Position numbers and translations under genes: made by a program | Notes under the pieces: generated by a model | What the model was told of the DNA's origin: nothing | Seen by the model: the letters and a program-made list of their open reading frames with translations, nothing else | The model's database searches: none | In this document: one piece after another, positions 25,931 to 35,264 of the stretch | Layout of the letters: each line of letters opens with the position of its first letter | Position numbering within the stretch: position 1 is the first letter of the stretch | Assembly (NCBI RefSeq): GCF_026000435.1 | Contig: NZ_AP026763.1 | Span: forward strand, 1,054,001 to 1,118,000 | DNA from: Vibrio sp. STUT-A11 | Lineage (GTDB): Bacteria; Pseudomonadota; Gammaproteobacteria; Enterobacterales; Vibrionaceae | Reading direction: 5' to 3' | Length of the DNA stretch: 64,000 nt

Positions 25931-26896
25931 ATGATAACGAAACGTTTACTAGCCACCGCTATTTTATCAGCGACCGCCGTTCTTTCTTCTGCTGGTGCTA
26001 TTGCGAATACAGCGACAGTTGCGGTCTCACAGATTGTAGAACACCCGGCATTAGATGCTGCCCGTCAGGGACTCTTAGACGGCTTGAAGGCAAAAGGGTA
26101 TGAACAGGGTAAAAACCTAGAGTTTGACTACAAAACGGCACAAGGTAACCCTGCTATCGCGGTTCAGATTGCTCGCCAGTTTGTTGGTGAAAGCCCGGAT
26201 GTGTTAGTCGGTATCGCGACGCCATCTGCACAAGCTCTCGTCTCCGCAACGCGCTCAATCCCCGTTGTTTTTACCGCGGTAACGGACCCAGTTGGTGCAA
26301 AACTGGTAAAAACCATGGAACAGCCTGGTCAGAATGTGACTGGACTTTCTGATTTGTCTCCAGTTGCCCAGCATGTTGAGCTTATCCAGGAAATCCTGCC
26401 TCAAGTGAAAAGTATTGGTGTGGTCTTCAATCCAGGTGAAGCCAATGCGGTAACCTTGGTCGAACTTCTAAAAGTGAGCGCAGCAGCGAAAGGGATTGAA
26501 GTTGTAGAAGCAACGGCTCTGAAAAGTGCCGACGTGCAATCCGCGACTCAGGCTATTTCTGCAAAATCTGACATCATTTACGCACCGACAGACAATACAG
26601 TAGCCAGTGCAATTGAAGGTATGATCGTTGCTGCGAATCAGTCTAAGACGCCAGTATTTGGTGGTGCGACATCTTATGTTGAAAAAGGTGCTATCGCAGG
26701 CCTTGGCTTTGATTACTACCAAGTAGGTGTTCAAACCGCTGATTATGTCGCGGCGATTCTTGATGGCCAGGAACCGGGCAAACTAGACGTAAAAGTCGCA
26801 ACAGGTTCTGACTTGGTGATCAATCAAGATGCTGCTTCTAAGCTAGGTATCCAAATACCGAGTTCAGTCGTAGAACGTGCAACAAGCATGCAATAA
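25931..26896 (+). CDS. ABC transporter substrate-binding protein, TrpX/PF04392 family
   Basis: A 321-residue periplasmic solute receptor. A signal peptide (MITKRLLATAILSATAVLSSAGAIA, cleavage near ANT) precedes the ABC_sub_bind fold, with typical segments VAVSQIVEHPALDAARQGL, GIATPSAQAL, IPVVFTAVTDPVGA and YAPTDNTVASA. A second ATG three bases upstream (25928) leaves too short a gap to AGGAG. The closest characterised relatives bind tryptophan or other aromatic amino acids in Gram-positives; the substrate here is not known. It forms a three-gene importer with the two genes downstream, separated from them by a hairpin. Confidence 0.88.
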   Translation: MITKRLLATAILSATAVLSSAGAIANTATVAVSQIVEHPALDAARQGLLDGLKAKGYEQGKNLEFDYKTAQGNPAIAVQIARQFVGESPDVLVGIATPSAQALVSATRSIPVVFTAVTDPVGAKLVKTMEQPGQNVTGLSDLSPVAQHVELIQEILPQVKSIGVVFNPGEANAVTLVELLKVSAAAKGIEVVEATALKSADVQSATQAISAKSDIIYAPTDNTVASAIEGMIVAANQSKTPVFGGATSYVEKGAIAGLGFDYYQVGVQTADYVAAILDGQEPGKLDVKVATGSDLVINQDAASKLGIQIPSSVVERATSMQ

Positions 26897-26949
26897 GTCG
26901 CTTTTTTGGGGCGTATTCGACTCATTCGAGCAAGTTAACCGCATTGGCG

Positions 26950-26984
26950 AAAGTAATAAGTCATGTCATTGGCTTATTACTTTT
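26950..26984 (+). terminator. Hairpin between the receptor and permease genes
   Basis: AAAGTAATAAG and CTTATTACTTT form an 11-bp perfect stem with a 12-base loop, ending in TTTT. It can terminate part of the transcripts after the receptor gene, giving excess receptor over membrane components. A second hairpin, TTCAGATC/GATCTGAA, follows at 27086-27109. Confidence 0.65.
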
Positions 26985-27128
26985 ACCAAGAATGTTTAAA
27001 CCTCTGAGTGAAGCAAAACTTTGTTCGAATAAACTTGAGCTTGAGTTGATAAGTTCGTCCTGACTGAAGTGAGAAGTCTTACTTTCAGATCCCGATATTG
27101 ATCTGAACATGCAGAAAGGAGCCGTTTT

Positions 27129-28064
27129 ATGTCTGCATTTGCATTTTTTGGCGCTCTTGAGATTGGCCTGATTTATGGGCTGGTTGCTTTGGGCGTATAC
27201 CTCACGTTTCGTGTACTCGATTTTCCCGATCTAAGTGTTGATGGCAGTTTCCCTATGGGGGCTGCAGTTGCCGCAACAGCAATTGTTGCTGGTATTAACC
27301 CTTGGGTCGCCACAGGAATGGCGATTATAGCCGGTGCTATGACGGGCTGGGTTACCGCGTTTCTGGCTGTCCGTTGCGGTATCTTGCACCTGTTAGCCTC
27401 AATTCTCACCATGATTGCTGCCTTTTCCATCAATATTCGTATTATGGGTAAGCCCAATATGGCGTTACTCGGAGAGGATACGATCCTGACACCGTTTGAA
27501 GCGATGGGCGACTCAATGTTCGTTCGTCCGCTTGTGGTTGGGGTGTTAGTTCTATTATCTGCATTTTTTGTGGTTCGTTTGCTTAACAGTGACTTTGGCC
27601 TTGGTCTAAGAGCAACGGGTGTCAATGCCCGAATGGTTTCTGCTCAAGGTGCCAGCACAGGTTTTTACACCTTCTTTGGCTTGGCACTATCCAATGGTTT
27701 CGTTGGCTTTGCCGGCGCACTGTTTGCACAGACTAACAGCTTTGCAGACGTAACATCAGGGGTTGGCACCATTGTGGTCGGCTTAGCTGCGGTGATTTTG
27801 GGTCAGACCTTGATCCCTGGGCGCAAGATTTGGGTGGCGGTGTTAGCCGTTATCGTTGGCTCGGTACTGTATCGCCTTGCCGTCGCGTTTGCTTTGAGTT
27901 CTGGAATGTTTGGCTTGCAGGCATCCGATCTAAACCTTGTTACTGCTGTGCTGGTTGCGGTCGCATTGATAGCACCAAAACTTAAACAGCGCATGAAAGC
28001 GAAACAACGAGTTTCAGATGCTAAACAGGTAGCATCTAAAAAAGATTCAGGGGAGACATTATGA
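27129..28064 (+). CDS. ABC transporter permease, TrpY-like
   Basis: A 311-residue inner-membrane permease of the BPD_transp_2 type with eight to ten hydrophobic segments. The N-terminal FFGALEIGLIYGLVALGVYLTFRVLDFPDLSVDGSFPMGAA and the coupling region LGLRATGVNARMVSAQGAS are typical of permeases partnering PF04392 receptors. AAAGGAGCC precedes the ATG. Its stop overlaps the ATPase start by four bases. Confidence 0.9.
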   Translation: MSAFAFFGALEIGLIYGLVALGVYLTFRVLDFPDLSVDGSFPMGAAVAATAIVAGINPWVATGMAIIAGAMTGWVTAFLAVRCGILHLLASILTMIAAFSINIRIMGKPNMALLGEDTILTPFEAMGDSMFVRPLVVGVLVLLSAFFVVRLLNSDFGLGLRATGVNARMVSAQGASTGFYTFFGLALSNGFVGFAGALFAQTNSFADVTSGVGTIVVGLAAVILGQTLIPGRKIWVAVLAVIVGSVLYRLAVAFALSSGMFGLQASDLNLVTAVLVAVALIAPKLKQRMKAKQRVSDAKQVASKKDSGETL

Positions 28065-28855
28065 TTGAACTCAATAATATCCAAGTGACGTTCAACCCTG
28101 GAACGATTCTGGAGAACCGAGCGCTAAAAGGGGTATCTCTAGAGGTACCTGAACATCAGTTTCTTACCGTCATTGGTTCTAACGGTGCCGGTAAATCGAC
28201 GTTACTTGGCGCTACAACGGGGGAAACCCCGATGATTGGCGGTCAAGTGATCATTGATGGTAAAGACGTGACCCGACAAACTGTGGCTCAGCGTGCCACT
28301 CAGTGCGCGCGGGTTTTTCAGGACCCATTGGCTGGTACTTGTGGTGAATTAACCATAGAAGAAAACATGGCACTGGCTTACATGCGTGGTAAAAAGCGTG
28401 GCTGGAGACTGGCACTCTCATCCCAGCGCCGAAAGTTGTTTCAAGACCGAATCAGTATTCTTGGTTTGGGGTTAGAAGACAGGCTGGGGGATAGCATTGG
28501 CTTGTTGTCCGGTGGTCAACGACAAGCGGTGAGTTTGGTAATGGCAACCTTGTCGGAAAGTAAGCTGCTGCTACTCGATGAACACACGGCGGCGCTTGAC
28601 CCGCGTATGGCGGCTTTTGTTATAGATCTGACCAAACGTATTGTGAACGAGTTTAATTTAACCGTGATGATGGTTACCCACTCAATGAAAGATGCATTGG
28701 CTTGTGGCGACAGAACCGTAATGCTTCATCAGGGGGAAATTGTGCTGGATGTAGCAGGGGAACAAAGAGCAAATATGCAGGTACCAGACTTGCTGGAAAT
28801 GTTCTCGAAAGTGCGTGGTGAAGAACTGTCCGACGATAGTTTGTTACTCAATTAG
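28061..28855 (+). CDS. ABC transporter ATP-binding protein, TrpZ-like
   Basis: A 264-residue ATPase energising the preceding permease and receptor. Walker A is GSNGAGKST (about residues 39-47), Q-loop RVFQDPLAGT, signature LSGGQRQA, Walker B LLLLDEHTAALDP and H-loop THSM. The DEH rather than DEP in Walker B is common in this subgroup. Start ATG overlaps the permease stop (ATGA). Last gene of the operon. Confidence 0.92.
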   Translation: MIELNNIQVTFNPGTILENRALKGVSLEVPEHQFLTVIGSNGAGKSTLLGATTGETPMIGGQVIIDGKDVTRQTVAQRATQCARVFQDPLAGTCGELTIEENMALAYMRGKKRGWRLALSSQRRKLFQDRISILGLGLEDRLGDSIGLLSGGQRQAVSLVMATLSESKLLLLDEHTAALDPRMAAFVIDLTKRIVNEFNLTVMMVTHSMKDALACGDRTVMLHQGEIVLDVAGEQRANMQVPDLLEMFSKVRGEELSDDSLLLN

Positions 28856-28910
28856 CCAGTACAGTACGTTACCTAACTTCGATTACGGTTAACGATGCCG
28901 ACCAAGCGTG

Positions 28911-28962
28911 ATCCTCCTTGAGAAACGTGACTAACGGACCGTTTCACAAGGAGGATTTTTAT
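28911..28962 (+). terminator. Long two-part terminator hairpin
   Basis: ATCCTCCTTG pairs perfectly with CAAGGAGGAT, continued after one mismatch by GAAACG/CGTTTC, and followed by TTTTTATT. It ends the ABC operon and lies between it and malZ. Confidence 0.85.
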
Positions 28963-29011
28963 TCTTGCTATAGTAAAGTCATCGCATATGCCCGCTACAG
29001 GAATATCTGCT

Positions 29012-30838
29012 ATGACCCCTCCATTCATTTTCCACAGTCAGACGTTGGATGGTCTTTCTTTCAACGAAGACGCTATAACGGTCACGCTAAAGACGGAGAG
29101 CCTGGATTTTGATCGTGTTTATGTTCGTTCCGAGCCTGATAACGAAGAATATCTGACTGAAATGCATCCAGCGGGTACTTCAGGAGAACTTAAACTCTGG
29201 AAAGCAACCTTTGCCCCAAATAAAGATCGAGATGTCACTCACTACGTATTTAAGCTCGTTGTGGGCGAGCAGCAGTTCTGGCTGGATGGAAGGGACGTAC
29301 AATCGCGCATTCCACCAAAAGAGTTTCACTTTAAATTAAATGTGAATAACCAGCCACCTACATGGGTGCAACAGCAGATCTTCTACCAAATTTTTCCAGA
29401 CCGTTTTGCTCCAAGTAAGGATGAAAAATCGATTCGACAAGCCTATGGCGAATACAATCCTGAAGCGATAGTAAAGTCATGGGGTGAAGCGGTTGGGGAG
29501 CACCAGAATACCGGAGCCAAGGAGTTTTTTGGTGGCGACCTGAACGGCGTTGAGCAGAAGCTCGATTATCTTGAAAATCTGGGCGTGACAGCTTTGTATT
29601 TCAATCCGGTCTTCCGCTCTCCGAGTAACCATAAATACGACACCACTGACTATTTCAACATAGACCCAATGTTTGGAAGCAATGAGCAGTTTGCTCAGTT
29701 GTGCAACAAGATACGTTCTAAGCAAATGAAAATTGTTTTGGATGCAGTGTTTAATCACACGTCGGTTCACCATCCTTGGTTCGATGTAAAAATGCAAGGG
29801 GATGGGGCTTACGGCAATCTGGAATCCAAGTATCGCAACTACTACTTCTTTGACGATGACAGCAACAACTACATTGGCTGGAAAGGTATCAGCAGTTTAC
29901 CTGTGTTGAACTTCGAAAACAAAGAGGTGCGGGATTACATTTATCAAGGCAAACACGCGGTGATCAAACACTGGCTAAAAGCCCCTTACTCTGTTGATGG
30001 CTGGCGCTTTGATGTGATTCATATGCTCGGAGAGGGAGAAGGGGCAAAAAATAACGCTCATTACGTCGAAGCGTTCCGTAAAGCAACAAAGTCGGTGAAC
30101 CCTAATGCCTATGTCCTTGGAGAACATTTTTTTGAGGCAACTCAGTGGCTACAGGGTGGTCAAGAAGATGGAGCAATGAATTATTACGGCTTTGCTCATC
30201 CCGTAAGAGCATTTATTGCCAAGCAAGATATCATGTACGACCCTATCCAGATCAATGCATTAGAGTTTAAAGAGTGGTTAGATGAAGCAAGAGCGAAGAT
30301 TCCTTTTGCCAACCAGTTATCTCAACTCAATCAACTTGATAGTCATGATACGGCCCGATTCATCACTCTTGTAAGCCGTAGCGAAGACAAAATTCATATC
30401 GCGCTGACTTTGTTAATGACTTATGTCGGTACACCTTGCCTTTATTACGGCAGCGAAGTTGGATTGGAAGGTGGGTTAGATCCTGATAACCGACGTTGTT
30501 TCCCTTGGCATGAAGTGGCGAACTCTGAATGGTTGGGTATTTATCGACGTTGGATAGAGATTCGTAAAAAGTTCAAATGCCTACAATCCGGCAGTATTCA
30601 ATGGCTTTATTGCCATAATAACGCGTTTGTATATGCGAGACAGTTGCAAGAGGAAGCGGTCATTGTTGCAATAAACATGAGCGATAAAGAGTGCCGCATT
30701 GAGTTACCACTATGGCAATTAGGCCTGAGTCCTAAAAGCTTGTATAACTTATGGGATAGCAATGAGGTTATTGATTATAAGAATAATTTTAGTGTCAATC
30801 TTCGAGGGAAAAGTGGCAAAGTATGGCGAGTAAAGTGA
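29012..30838 (+). CDS. malZ: Maltodextrin glucosidase, alpha-amylase family (MalZ-like)
   Basis: A GH13 enzyme of 608 residues, close in length to E. coli MalZ (605) and similar throughout. It removes glucose from the reducing end of maltodextrins in the cytoplasm; no signal peptide is present. The N-terminal carbohydrate-binding-like domain is followed by the barrel with QIFYQIFPDRF, VLDAVFNHT, DGWRFDVIHML (nucleophile Asp), VLGEHFF (acid/base Glu) and QLDSHDTAR (transition-state Asp). ATG 29012 with CAGGAA eight bases upstream gives the MalZ-like start; an earlier in-frame ATG (28988) has no good ribosome-binding site. Single gene, no other mal genes nearby. Confidence 0.9.
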   Translation: MTPPFIFHSQTLDGLSFNEDAITVTLKTESLDFDRVYVRSEPDNEEYLTEMHPAGTSGELKLWKATFAPNKDRDVTHYVFKLVVGEQQFWLDGRDVQSRIPPKEFHFKLNVNNQPPTWVQQQIFYQIFPDRFAPSKDEKSIRQAYGEYNPEAIVKSWGEAVGEHQNTGAKEFFGGDLNGVEQKLDYLENLGVTALYFNPVFRSPSNHKYDTTDYFNIDPMFGSNEQFAQLCNKIRSKQMKIVLDAVFNHTSVHHPWFDVKMQGDGAYGNLESKYRNYYFFDDDSNNYIGWKGISSLPVLNFENKEVRDYIYQGKHAVIKHWLKAPYSVDGWRFDVIHMLGEGEGAKNNAHYVEAFRKATKSVNPNAYVLGEHFFEATQWLQGGQEDGAMNYYGFAHPVRAFIAKQDIMYDPIQINALEFKEWLDEARAKIPFANQLSQLNQLDSHDTARFITLVSRSEDKIHIALTLLMTYVGTPCLYYGSEVGLEGGLDPDNRRCFPWHEVANSEWLGIYRRWIEIRKKFKCLQSGSIQWLYCHNNAFVYARQLQEEAVIVAINMSDKECRIELPLWQLGLSPKSLYNLWDSNEVIDYKNNFSVNLRGKSGKVWRVK

Positions 30839-30874
30839 CACTACCGTTTGCTATTCGTGCATAGTTTGGATATA

Positions 30875-30898
30875 AAAAGGGCGAATTGTCACCCTTTT
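30875..30898. terminator. Bidirectional terminator between malZ and dusC
   Basis: AAAAGGG (30875-30881) and CCCTTTT (30892-30898) flank a 10-base loop between the converging genes. The A and T runs serve both strands. Confidence 0.75.
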
Positions 30899-30912
30899 GA
30901 ATGTTTGAATAC

Positions 30913-31881
30913 TTAAGCCACTTTTGATGTCGCTGACACCAATTCATCGCGATATCGTTGAATATGTTCAACGATGGGTGCGGCTTTATTAAAGGTGCGG
31001 ATTTCACGGAACAAATCTTGTGCTTCTGGGTAAGATTGACGCAAATAAGCGAACCATTGTTTCACTCGGTTCGGGTAGTACAGCCCTTTGTCGCCTTTTA
31101 TTTCGAACTTAGAGTAGTAAATCAGCAATTCAACCACTTCCGGCCAAGACATAGGCTGGTGGTTGTGTTTCACCATGTTGCCTAAATTTGGAATGTTAAA
31201 CGCACCTCGACAAACCATCAATGAGTCAACACCTGTGGTTTCAATGCAGCGTTGGCCGTCTTCGTGGTTCCAGATTTCACCATTGGCAATTAATGGAATA
31301 GAGAATCGCTCGCGGATCTTCGTAATGTATTCCCATTTGATCTCTGATGCTTTATAGCCGCCTTGTTTTGTACGAGCGTGGACCGTCAATTCATTTGCAC
31401 CGGCCGACTGGATCGCATCGACAATTTCAAAGCAGTCTTCAGGATTTTCCCAACCCAGACGGATTTTCGCGCTCACCGGGATGTTTTCAGGAACGGCTTC
31501 TCTACAAGCTTTTACGACTTGGTGAACTAACTCTGGATGTTGTAGAAGTGCTGCGCCACCTTTGCTTTTGTTCACCATTTTTGCAGGGCAACCAAAGTTG
31601 ATGTCGATACCGCGAGCGCCAAGTTCAGCAGCTTTGATAGCGTTCTCTGCCATCCAGTTTGGTTCTTGACCTAACAATTGCACATGTACTGGTACACCAG
31701 ATTCGGTTTGGGAGCCTTGCAGAAGCTCAGGACACAAACGATGGAATACGTGATCCGGTAATAACTGGTCGATAACTCGAACGAATTCAGTAACGCAGAG
31801 ATCATAGTCGTTTATTTCGGTCAAAATTTGGCGCATCAGATGGTCTAAAACGCCTTCCATTGGGCCTAATACAACTCGCAT
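30913..31881 (-). CDS. dusC: tRNA-dihydrouridine synthase DusC
   Basis: A flavin-dependent enzyme reducing uridine (U16 in E. coli) in the tRNA D-loop. The 322-residue protein has the Dus barrel start RVVLGPMEGVLDHLMR, the conserved catalytic cysteine in INFGCPAKMVNKSKGGAALL, the FMN/substrate segment LTVHARTKQGGYK, and ANGEIW. The sequence GPMEGV and overall length fit DusC rather than DusA or DusB. Monocistronic, divergent from the SEC-C gene. Confidence 0.93.
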   Translation of the reverse strand: MRVVLGPMEGVLDHLMRQILTEINDYDLCVTEFVRVIDQLLPDHVFHRLCPELLQGSQTESGVPVHVQLLGQEPNWMAENAIKAAELGARGIDINFGCPAKMVNKSKGGAALLQHPELVHQVVKACREAVPENIPVSAKIRLGWENPEDCFEIVDAIQSAGANELTVHARTKQGGYKASEIKWEYITKIRERFSIPLIANGEIWNHEDGQRCIETTGVDSLMVCRGAFNIPNLGNMVKHNHQPMSWPEVVELLIYYSKFEIKGDKGLYYPNRVKQWFAYLRQSYPEAQDLFREIRTFNKAAPIVEHIQRYRDELVSATSKVA

Positions 31882-32050
31882 AGTTTGCCTAGTACAGTTT
31901 GGTGATAAAAGGAGGGCGATTGTAGCGATGTAAGCCTAGTTTGTCATTAAAAGACTCGAAGCGCGCAAACTTATCAAACCGGTATGCCGAGGTTACTTGA
32001 GTTAAAGCTCTGGGGTATAATGCCGGCAAATTTATGGGAAACCAGATGTC

Positions 32051-32659
32051 ATGCAATATACATTGATTGAGAAGGGTGAGGTTCAACTAGATGAATCTTC
32101 ACTGTTTATTGAAGGGGCGGTGTTAGCTGCAAACCTGACCACTAAGCCTTTGGCTCCAGAAACTTGGTTAGAGCCGCTATTCGGGGCTGACTTTAAAGCC
32201 ATTCAACCAGCTGTTGAAGAGCAAATTCACAAGCAGCACAATCGTATTTTACGTAACGAGTATTCAGCACTCGCTCTGACAGACAATAACCCCGAGCAAC
32301 TGGCTGATTTCGCGGAAGGATTTATGTCGGTTTGGCCGATGATTGAAGAACAGTGGCAAGGTACTGAGCTCAATGACGGCTTACAGCGCATGCTACAAGC
32401 TTTGCTCACGACGATGATGCTAGCGATCGATGAATCAGCGACTCAACAACACATGCGAGATGCGGGTATTGAGAACCCACCGGCACTGAGTGATTTGATT
32501 GATCAACTTGACTTGATGATCAGTGAGGCGGCATTGGGTGCAGACGAGCTCATGGTTGGAAACAAAGCAAAGAGTCTCAATCCATTTAAAGGTGTGGGCC
32601 GTAACGATCCTTGTCCATGCGAAAGTGGTAAAAAATTCAAGCAGTGTTGCGGTAAATAG
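32051..32659 (+). CDS. YecA/YgfB-family protein with C-terminal SEC-C zinc motif
   Basis: A 202-residue cytoplasmic protein. Residues 1-170 resemble the helical UPF0149 (YgfB/YecA) domain, and the end VGRNDPCPCESGKKFKQCCGK is a SEC-C zinc-binding motif (CxC-x8-CC), as in SecA and YecA. YecA-type proteins are reported to associate with ribosomes or nascent chains; the role here is inferred. Start is ATG 32051 with GGGAAACC upstream. Followed by a palindromic repeat element, not a plain terminator. Confidence 0.85.
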   Translation: MQYTLIEKGEVQLDESSLFIEGAVLAANLTTKPLAPETWLEPLFGADFKAIQPAVEEQIHKQHNRILRNEYSALALTDNNPEQLADFAEGFMSVWPMIEEQWQGTELNDGLQRMLQALLTTMMLAIDESATQQHMRDAGIENPPALSDLIDQLDLMISEAALGADELMVGNKAKSLNPFKGVGRNDPCPCESGKKFKQCCGK

Positions 32660-32741
32660 TCAGCGTTCTGCTGGTTTTATACTAAAGATTGTGTAAAGTC
32701 GGCCACGAGGTCAATGCCAATCGTTTAATGATCTTATCCGA

Positions 32742-32916
32742 GTCATTCCAGCGAGCCCTAGCGAGACTAGGAATCTAATAGCAGCGCGCTGAGCAGCTAA
32801 TGAAATAACTTTGGCCATAAAGTGCTCGGAAGTTAGATCCTGAATCACGCTCCTTCGTCGCTGTTCAGGAAGACGGGAGACTTAAACATGCCATTCGCTG
32901 TTAAGCGAATGGCATT
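32742..32916. repeat. Dispersed palindromic repeat, copy 1
   Basis: The unit begins GTCATTCC, contains GGAATCTAA (32770-32778) facing TTAGATCC (32833-32840), a 27-base block identical to the second copy (32834-32860; key sequence CACGCTCCTTCGTCG), and GGAAGAC. It ends with a separate hairpin ATGCCATTCGCT/AGCGAATGGCAT (32888-32915). The second copy is at 52272-52446 on the same strand. It may also terminate dsbB-side or SEC-C transcripts. Confidence 0.8.
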
Positions 32917-32964
32917 AACCATGGGGTCTACTTTATTGACTCTAAGTTTAGAAAACTGGGAAGT

Positions 32965-33501
32965 TTAAAGAATAGGGTTCTTACGTCTTGCTGGGAAAAA
33001 CTGAGCAATCACGACCAGAGCGAGAAAGACCAGATTACCCGCAAAAATGACCACTAACCACTGTGGCATCGATAGTGTGAAGAACTGCCACACAATCTCG
33101 GAACAATCTCCATAGGCTTCGAATAACCACGGCGCCCACTGGTTTAGCGGTGCCCAGCTTGGGAAAGTCACGAAGACATCACAAGTCGCAAATGGCGATG
33201 GGTTGAACTGATAATCGACGTGCTGTAGCGCAAGCAACAAGCCTTTGTAGGCACTAAGTCCCCAAGTGATCAGACCTAGCCATCGGAAGAGTGGGTTACT
33301 CGGTGAAATAAATCCGATAATTGCAGCTCCGCCAATGCCCAGCATAGCCACACGTTCGTAAATACACATTACACACGGCGCCAACATCATCACATGCTGA
33401 AAGTAGAGGGCACATGCTTCAAAGAAAATGATAAACAAGAGAAGAAGCATCCAAGATAAGCGCCCCTTGGAAAACTGATTGAGTGATCTAAAAATATTCA
33501 C
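32965..33501 (-). CDS. dsbB: Disulfide bond formation protein DsbB
   Basis: An inner-membrane quinone reductase that reoxidises periplasmic DsbA. The 178-residue protein has four transmembrane helices, the first periplasmic pair CVMC (Cys43, Cys46) followed by the quinone-site arginine in IYER, and the second cysteine pair in the second periplasmic loop (ATCDVF and GDCSE). It lies 83 bases after nhaB with a terminator hairpin between, an arrangement (nhaB-dsbB) also found in E. coli relatives. Confidence 0.95.
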   Translation of the reverse strand: MNIFRSLNQFSKGRLSWMLLLLFIIFFEACALYFQHVMMLAPCVMCIYERVAMLGIGGAAIIGFISPSNPLFRWLGLITWGLSAYKGLLLALQHVDYQFNPSPFATCDVFVTFPSWAPLNQWAPWLFEAYGDCSEIVWQFFTLSMPQWLVVIFAGNLVFLALVVIAQFFPARRKNPIL

Positions 33502-33524
33502 GGTTTCGATCCTGTCTGAAAAAT

Positions 33525-33552
33525 AAAAAGCTCTGATTACTCAGAGCTTTTT
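33525..33552. terminator. Terminator between nhaB and dsbB
   Basis: AAAAGCTCTGA and TCAGAGCTTTT pair perfectly around ATTAC. For the minus strand it follows the nhaB stop by about 30 bases, with a T-run; dsbB then starts about 25 bases further on. Confidence 0.8.
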
Positions 33553-33584
33553 ATCGTGTATAAGTTTCTTAATCAACTTAAAAA

Positions 33585-35171
33585 TTAATGTCCACCAGAT
33601 ACTGCTGGAGTTAAATCAACATTATGCAGAGATATCCAACCCGCTTCGTAGAAAGACGCGGTTGCTGGTTCTAAGAAGAACATAATCCCCATCAGACCTA
33701 CAATTGCTAACACTACGGTATAAGGTAATGCCATGATCACCATTCGACCATAAGAAAGGCGAATAAGTGGTGCAAGTGCTGAAGTCAGCAAGAATAGAAA
33801 CGCTGCTTGTCCGTTTGGCGTTGCAACTGAAGGCAGGTTAGTACCAGTGTTGATAGCCACAGCGAGCAAATCGAACTGCTCACGAGTAATCAAGCCTTCA
33901 ACAAGAGCGGTTTTCACTTCGTTTATGTAAACCGTACCAACAAACACGTTGTCTGAAACCATGGATAGCAAACCGTTTGCGACATAGAACAGAGCAAGCT
34001 GGGTTCCTTTGTCTTCAACAGCAAGTACGGCATCAATAACCGGTTTAAATAGCTCTTGGTCGATGATGACAGCAACAACGGAGAAGAACACCGCAAGTAG
34101 AGAGGTAAACGGTAGCGCTTCTTCAAACGCTTTACCCATCGAGTGTTCGTCGATAACACCAGTAAATGACGTTGCTAGAATAATCACTGAAAGACCAATC
34201 AGGCCAACTGCTGCTAGGTGTAGTGCGAGAGCTACAATTAACCATACCGCGATAAAACCCTGAACCCAAAGTTTCGCGACATCTTGATTGGTACGAGTTT
34301 TACGCTCTTCGCGATCGTAGTCCACAAGAATTTGGCGAACATTGTTTGGCAGTTTTGAGCCGTAACCAAAGACTTTTAGTTTCTCTACCAGTGCACAAGT
34401 AATCAAGCCACAGAATAGTACTGGTAACGTCACTGGTGACATACGGATCAGGAATTCGCCGAAAAACCAGCCTGCCTGGTCAGCAATTATCAGGTTTTGG
34501 GGCTCACCAACCATTGTGGTTACACCACCCAGAGCTGTACCCACACCAGCATGCATGAGTAATGAACGTAAGAATGCGCGGTAGTTTTCTAGGTCATCAC
34601 GAGTCAATTCGGTGATGGTGTCATCTTGTGTGTGGTCGTGGTCACCTAGAGGGCTACCTGACGCAACTTTGTGGTAAATCGAGTAGAAGCCCACTGCTAC
34701 GCTGATAACAACAGCAATAACCGTCAATGCATCCAAGAATGCGGATAAAAAGGCCGCAGCAAAACAGAATGCAAGTGACAGTAACGTTTTTGAGCGAATA
34801 CCAAGTAATATTTTGGTAAAAATAAACAGCAGAAGGTGTTTCATGAAGTAGATGCCAGCGACCATGAATATTAGAAGTAGCAACACTTCAATATTTGCTA
34901 CCAATTCATGCTTCACTTGTGCAGGGCTAGTCATCCCAATTGCAATCGCTTCTATTGCGAGTAAACCACCGGGCTGTAATGGATAGCATTTTAATGCCAT
35001 TGCTAGTGTGAAAATAAATTCCGCGACCAGCAACCAGCCAGCAACAAATGGACTGATAAAAAAGAATACAAGAGGGTTAATTATTAAGAAGGCTATAATG
35101 GCAACTTTGTACCAATCAGGCGCTTTACCTAGAAAGTTCTTGATAAAAGCGTTTCCGAGCGATATCGGCAT
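33585..35171 (-). CDS. nhaB: Na+/H+ antiporter NhaB
   Basis: A 528-residue electrogenic sodium/proton antiporter of the inner membrane, giving sodium tolerance and pH control in marine bacteria. The start MPISLGNAFIKNFLGKAPDWYK is the standard Vibrio NhaB N-terminus; the frame extends 17 codons upstream to 35222, but those residues are not part of the family. About a dozen transmembrane helices are visible, with conserved LSAFLDALTVIAVVISVAVG and GVTTMVGEPQNLII. A structured region upstream could be its leader. Confidence 0.96.
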   Translation of the reverse strand: MPISLGNAFIKNFLGKAPDWYKVAIIAFLIINPLVFFFISPFVAGWLLVAEFIFTLAMALKCYPLQPGGLLAIEAIAIGMTSPAQVKHELVANIEVLLLLIFMVAGIYFMKHLLLFIFTKILLGIRSKTLLSLAFCFAAAFLSAFLDALTVIAVVISVAVGFYSIYHKVASGSPLGDHDHTQDDTITELTRDDLENYRAFLRSLLMHAGVGTALGGVTTMVGEPQNLIIADQAGWFFGEFLIRMSPVTLPVLFCGLITCALVEKLKVFGYGSKLPNNVRQILVDYDREERKTRTNQDVAKLWVQGFIAVWLIVALALHLAAVGLIGLSVIILATSFTGVIDEHSMGKAFEEALPFTSLLAVFFSVVAVIIDQELFKPVIDAVLAVEDKGTQLALFYVANGLLSMVSDNVFVGTVYINEVKTALVEGLITREQFDLLAVAINTGTNLPSVATPNGQAAFLFLLTSALAPLIRLSYGRMVIMALPYTVVLAIVGLMGIMFFLEPATASFYEAGWISLHNVDLTPAVSGGH

Positions 35172-35264
35172 GATAAATCTCTTTATAATAAATTTATGAA
35201 TAGACACTACAAAATAGTGCATAAGTACTTGTTTGTTTGACTTATTAGCTAGTCTTTTAAAACA

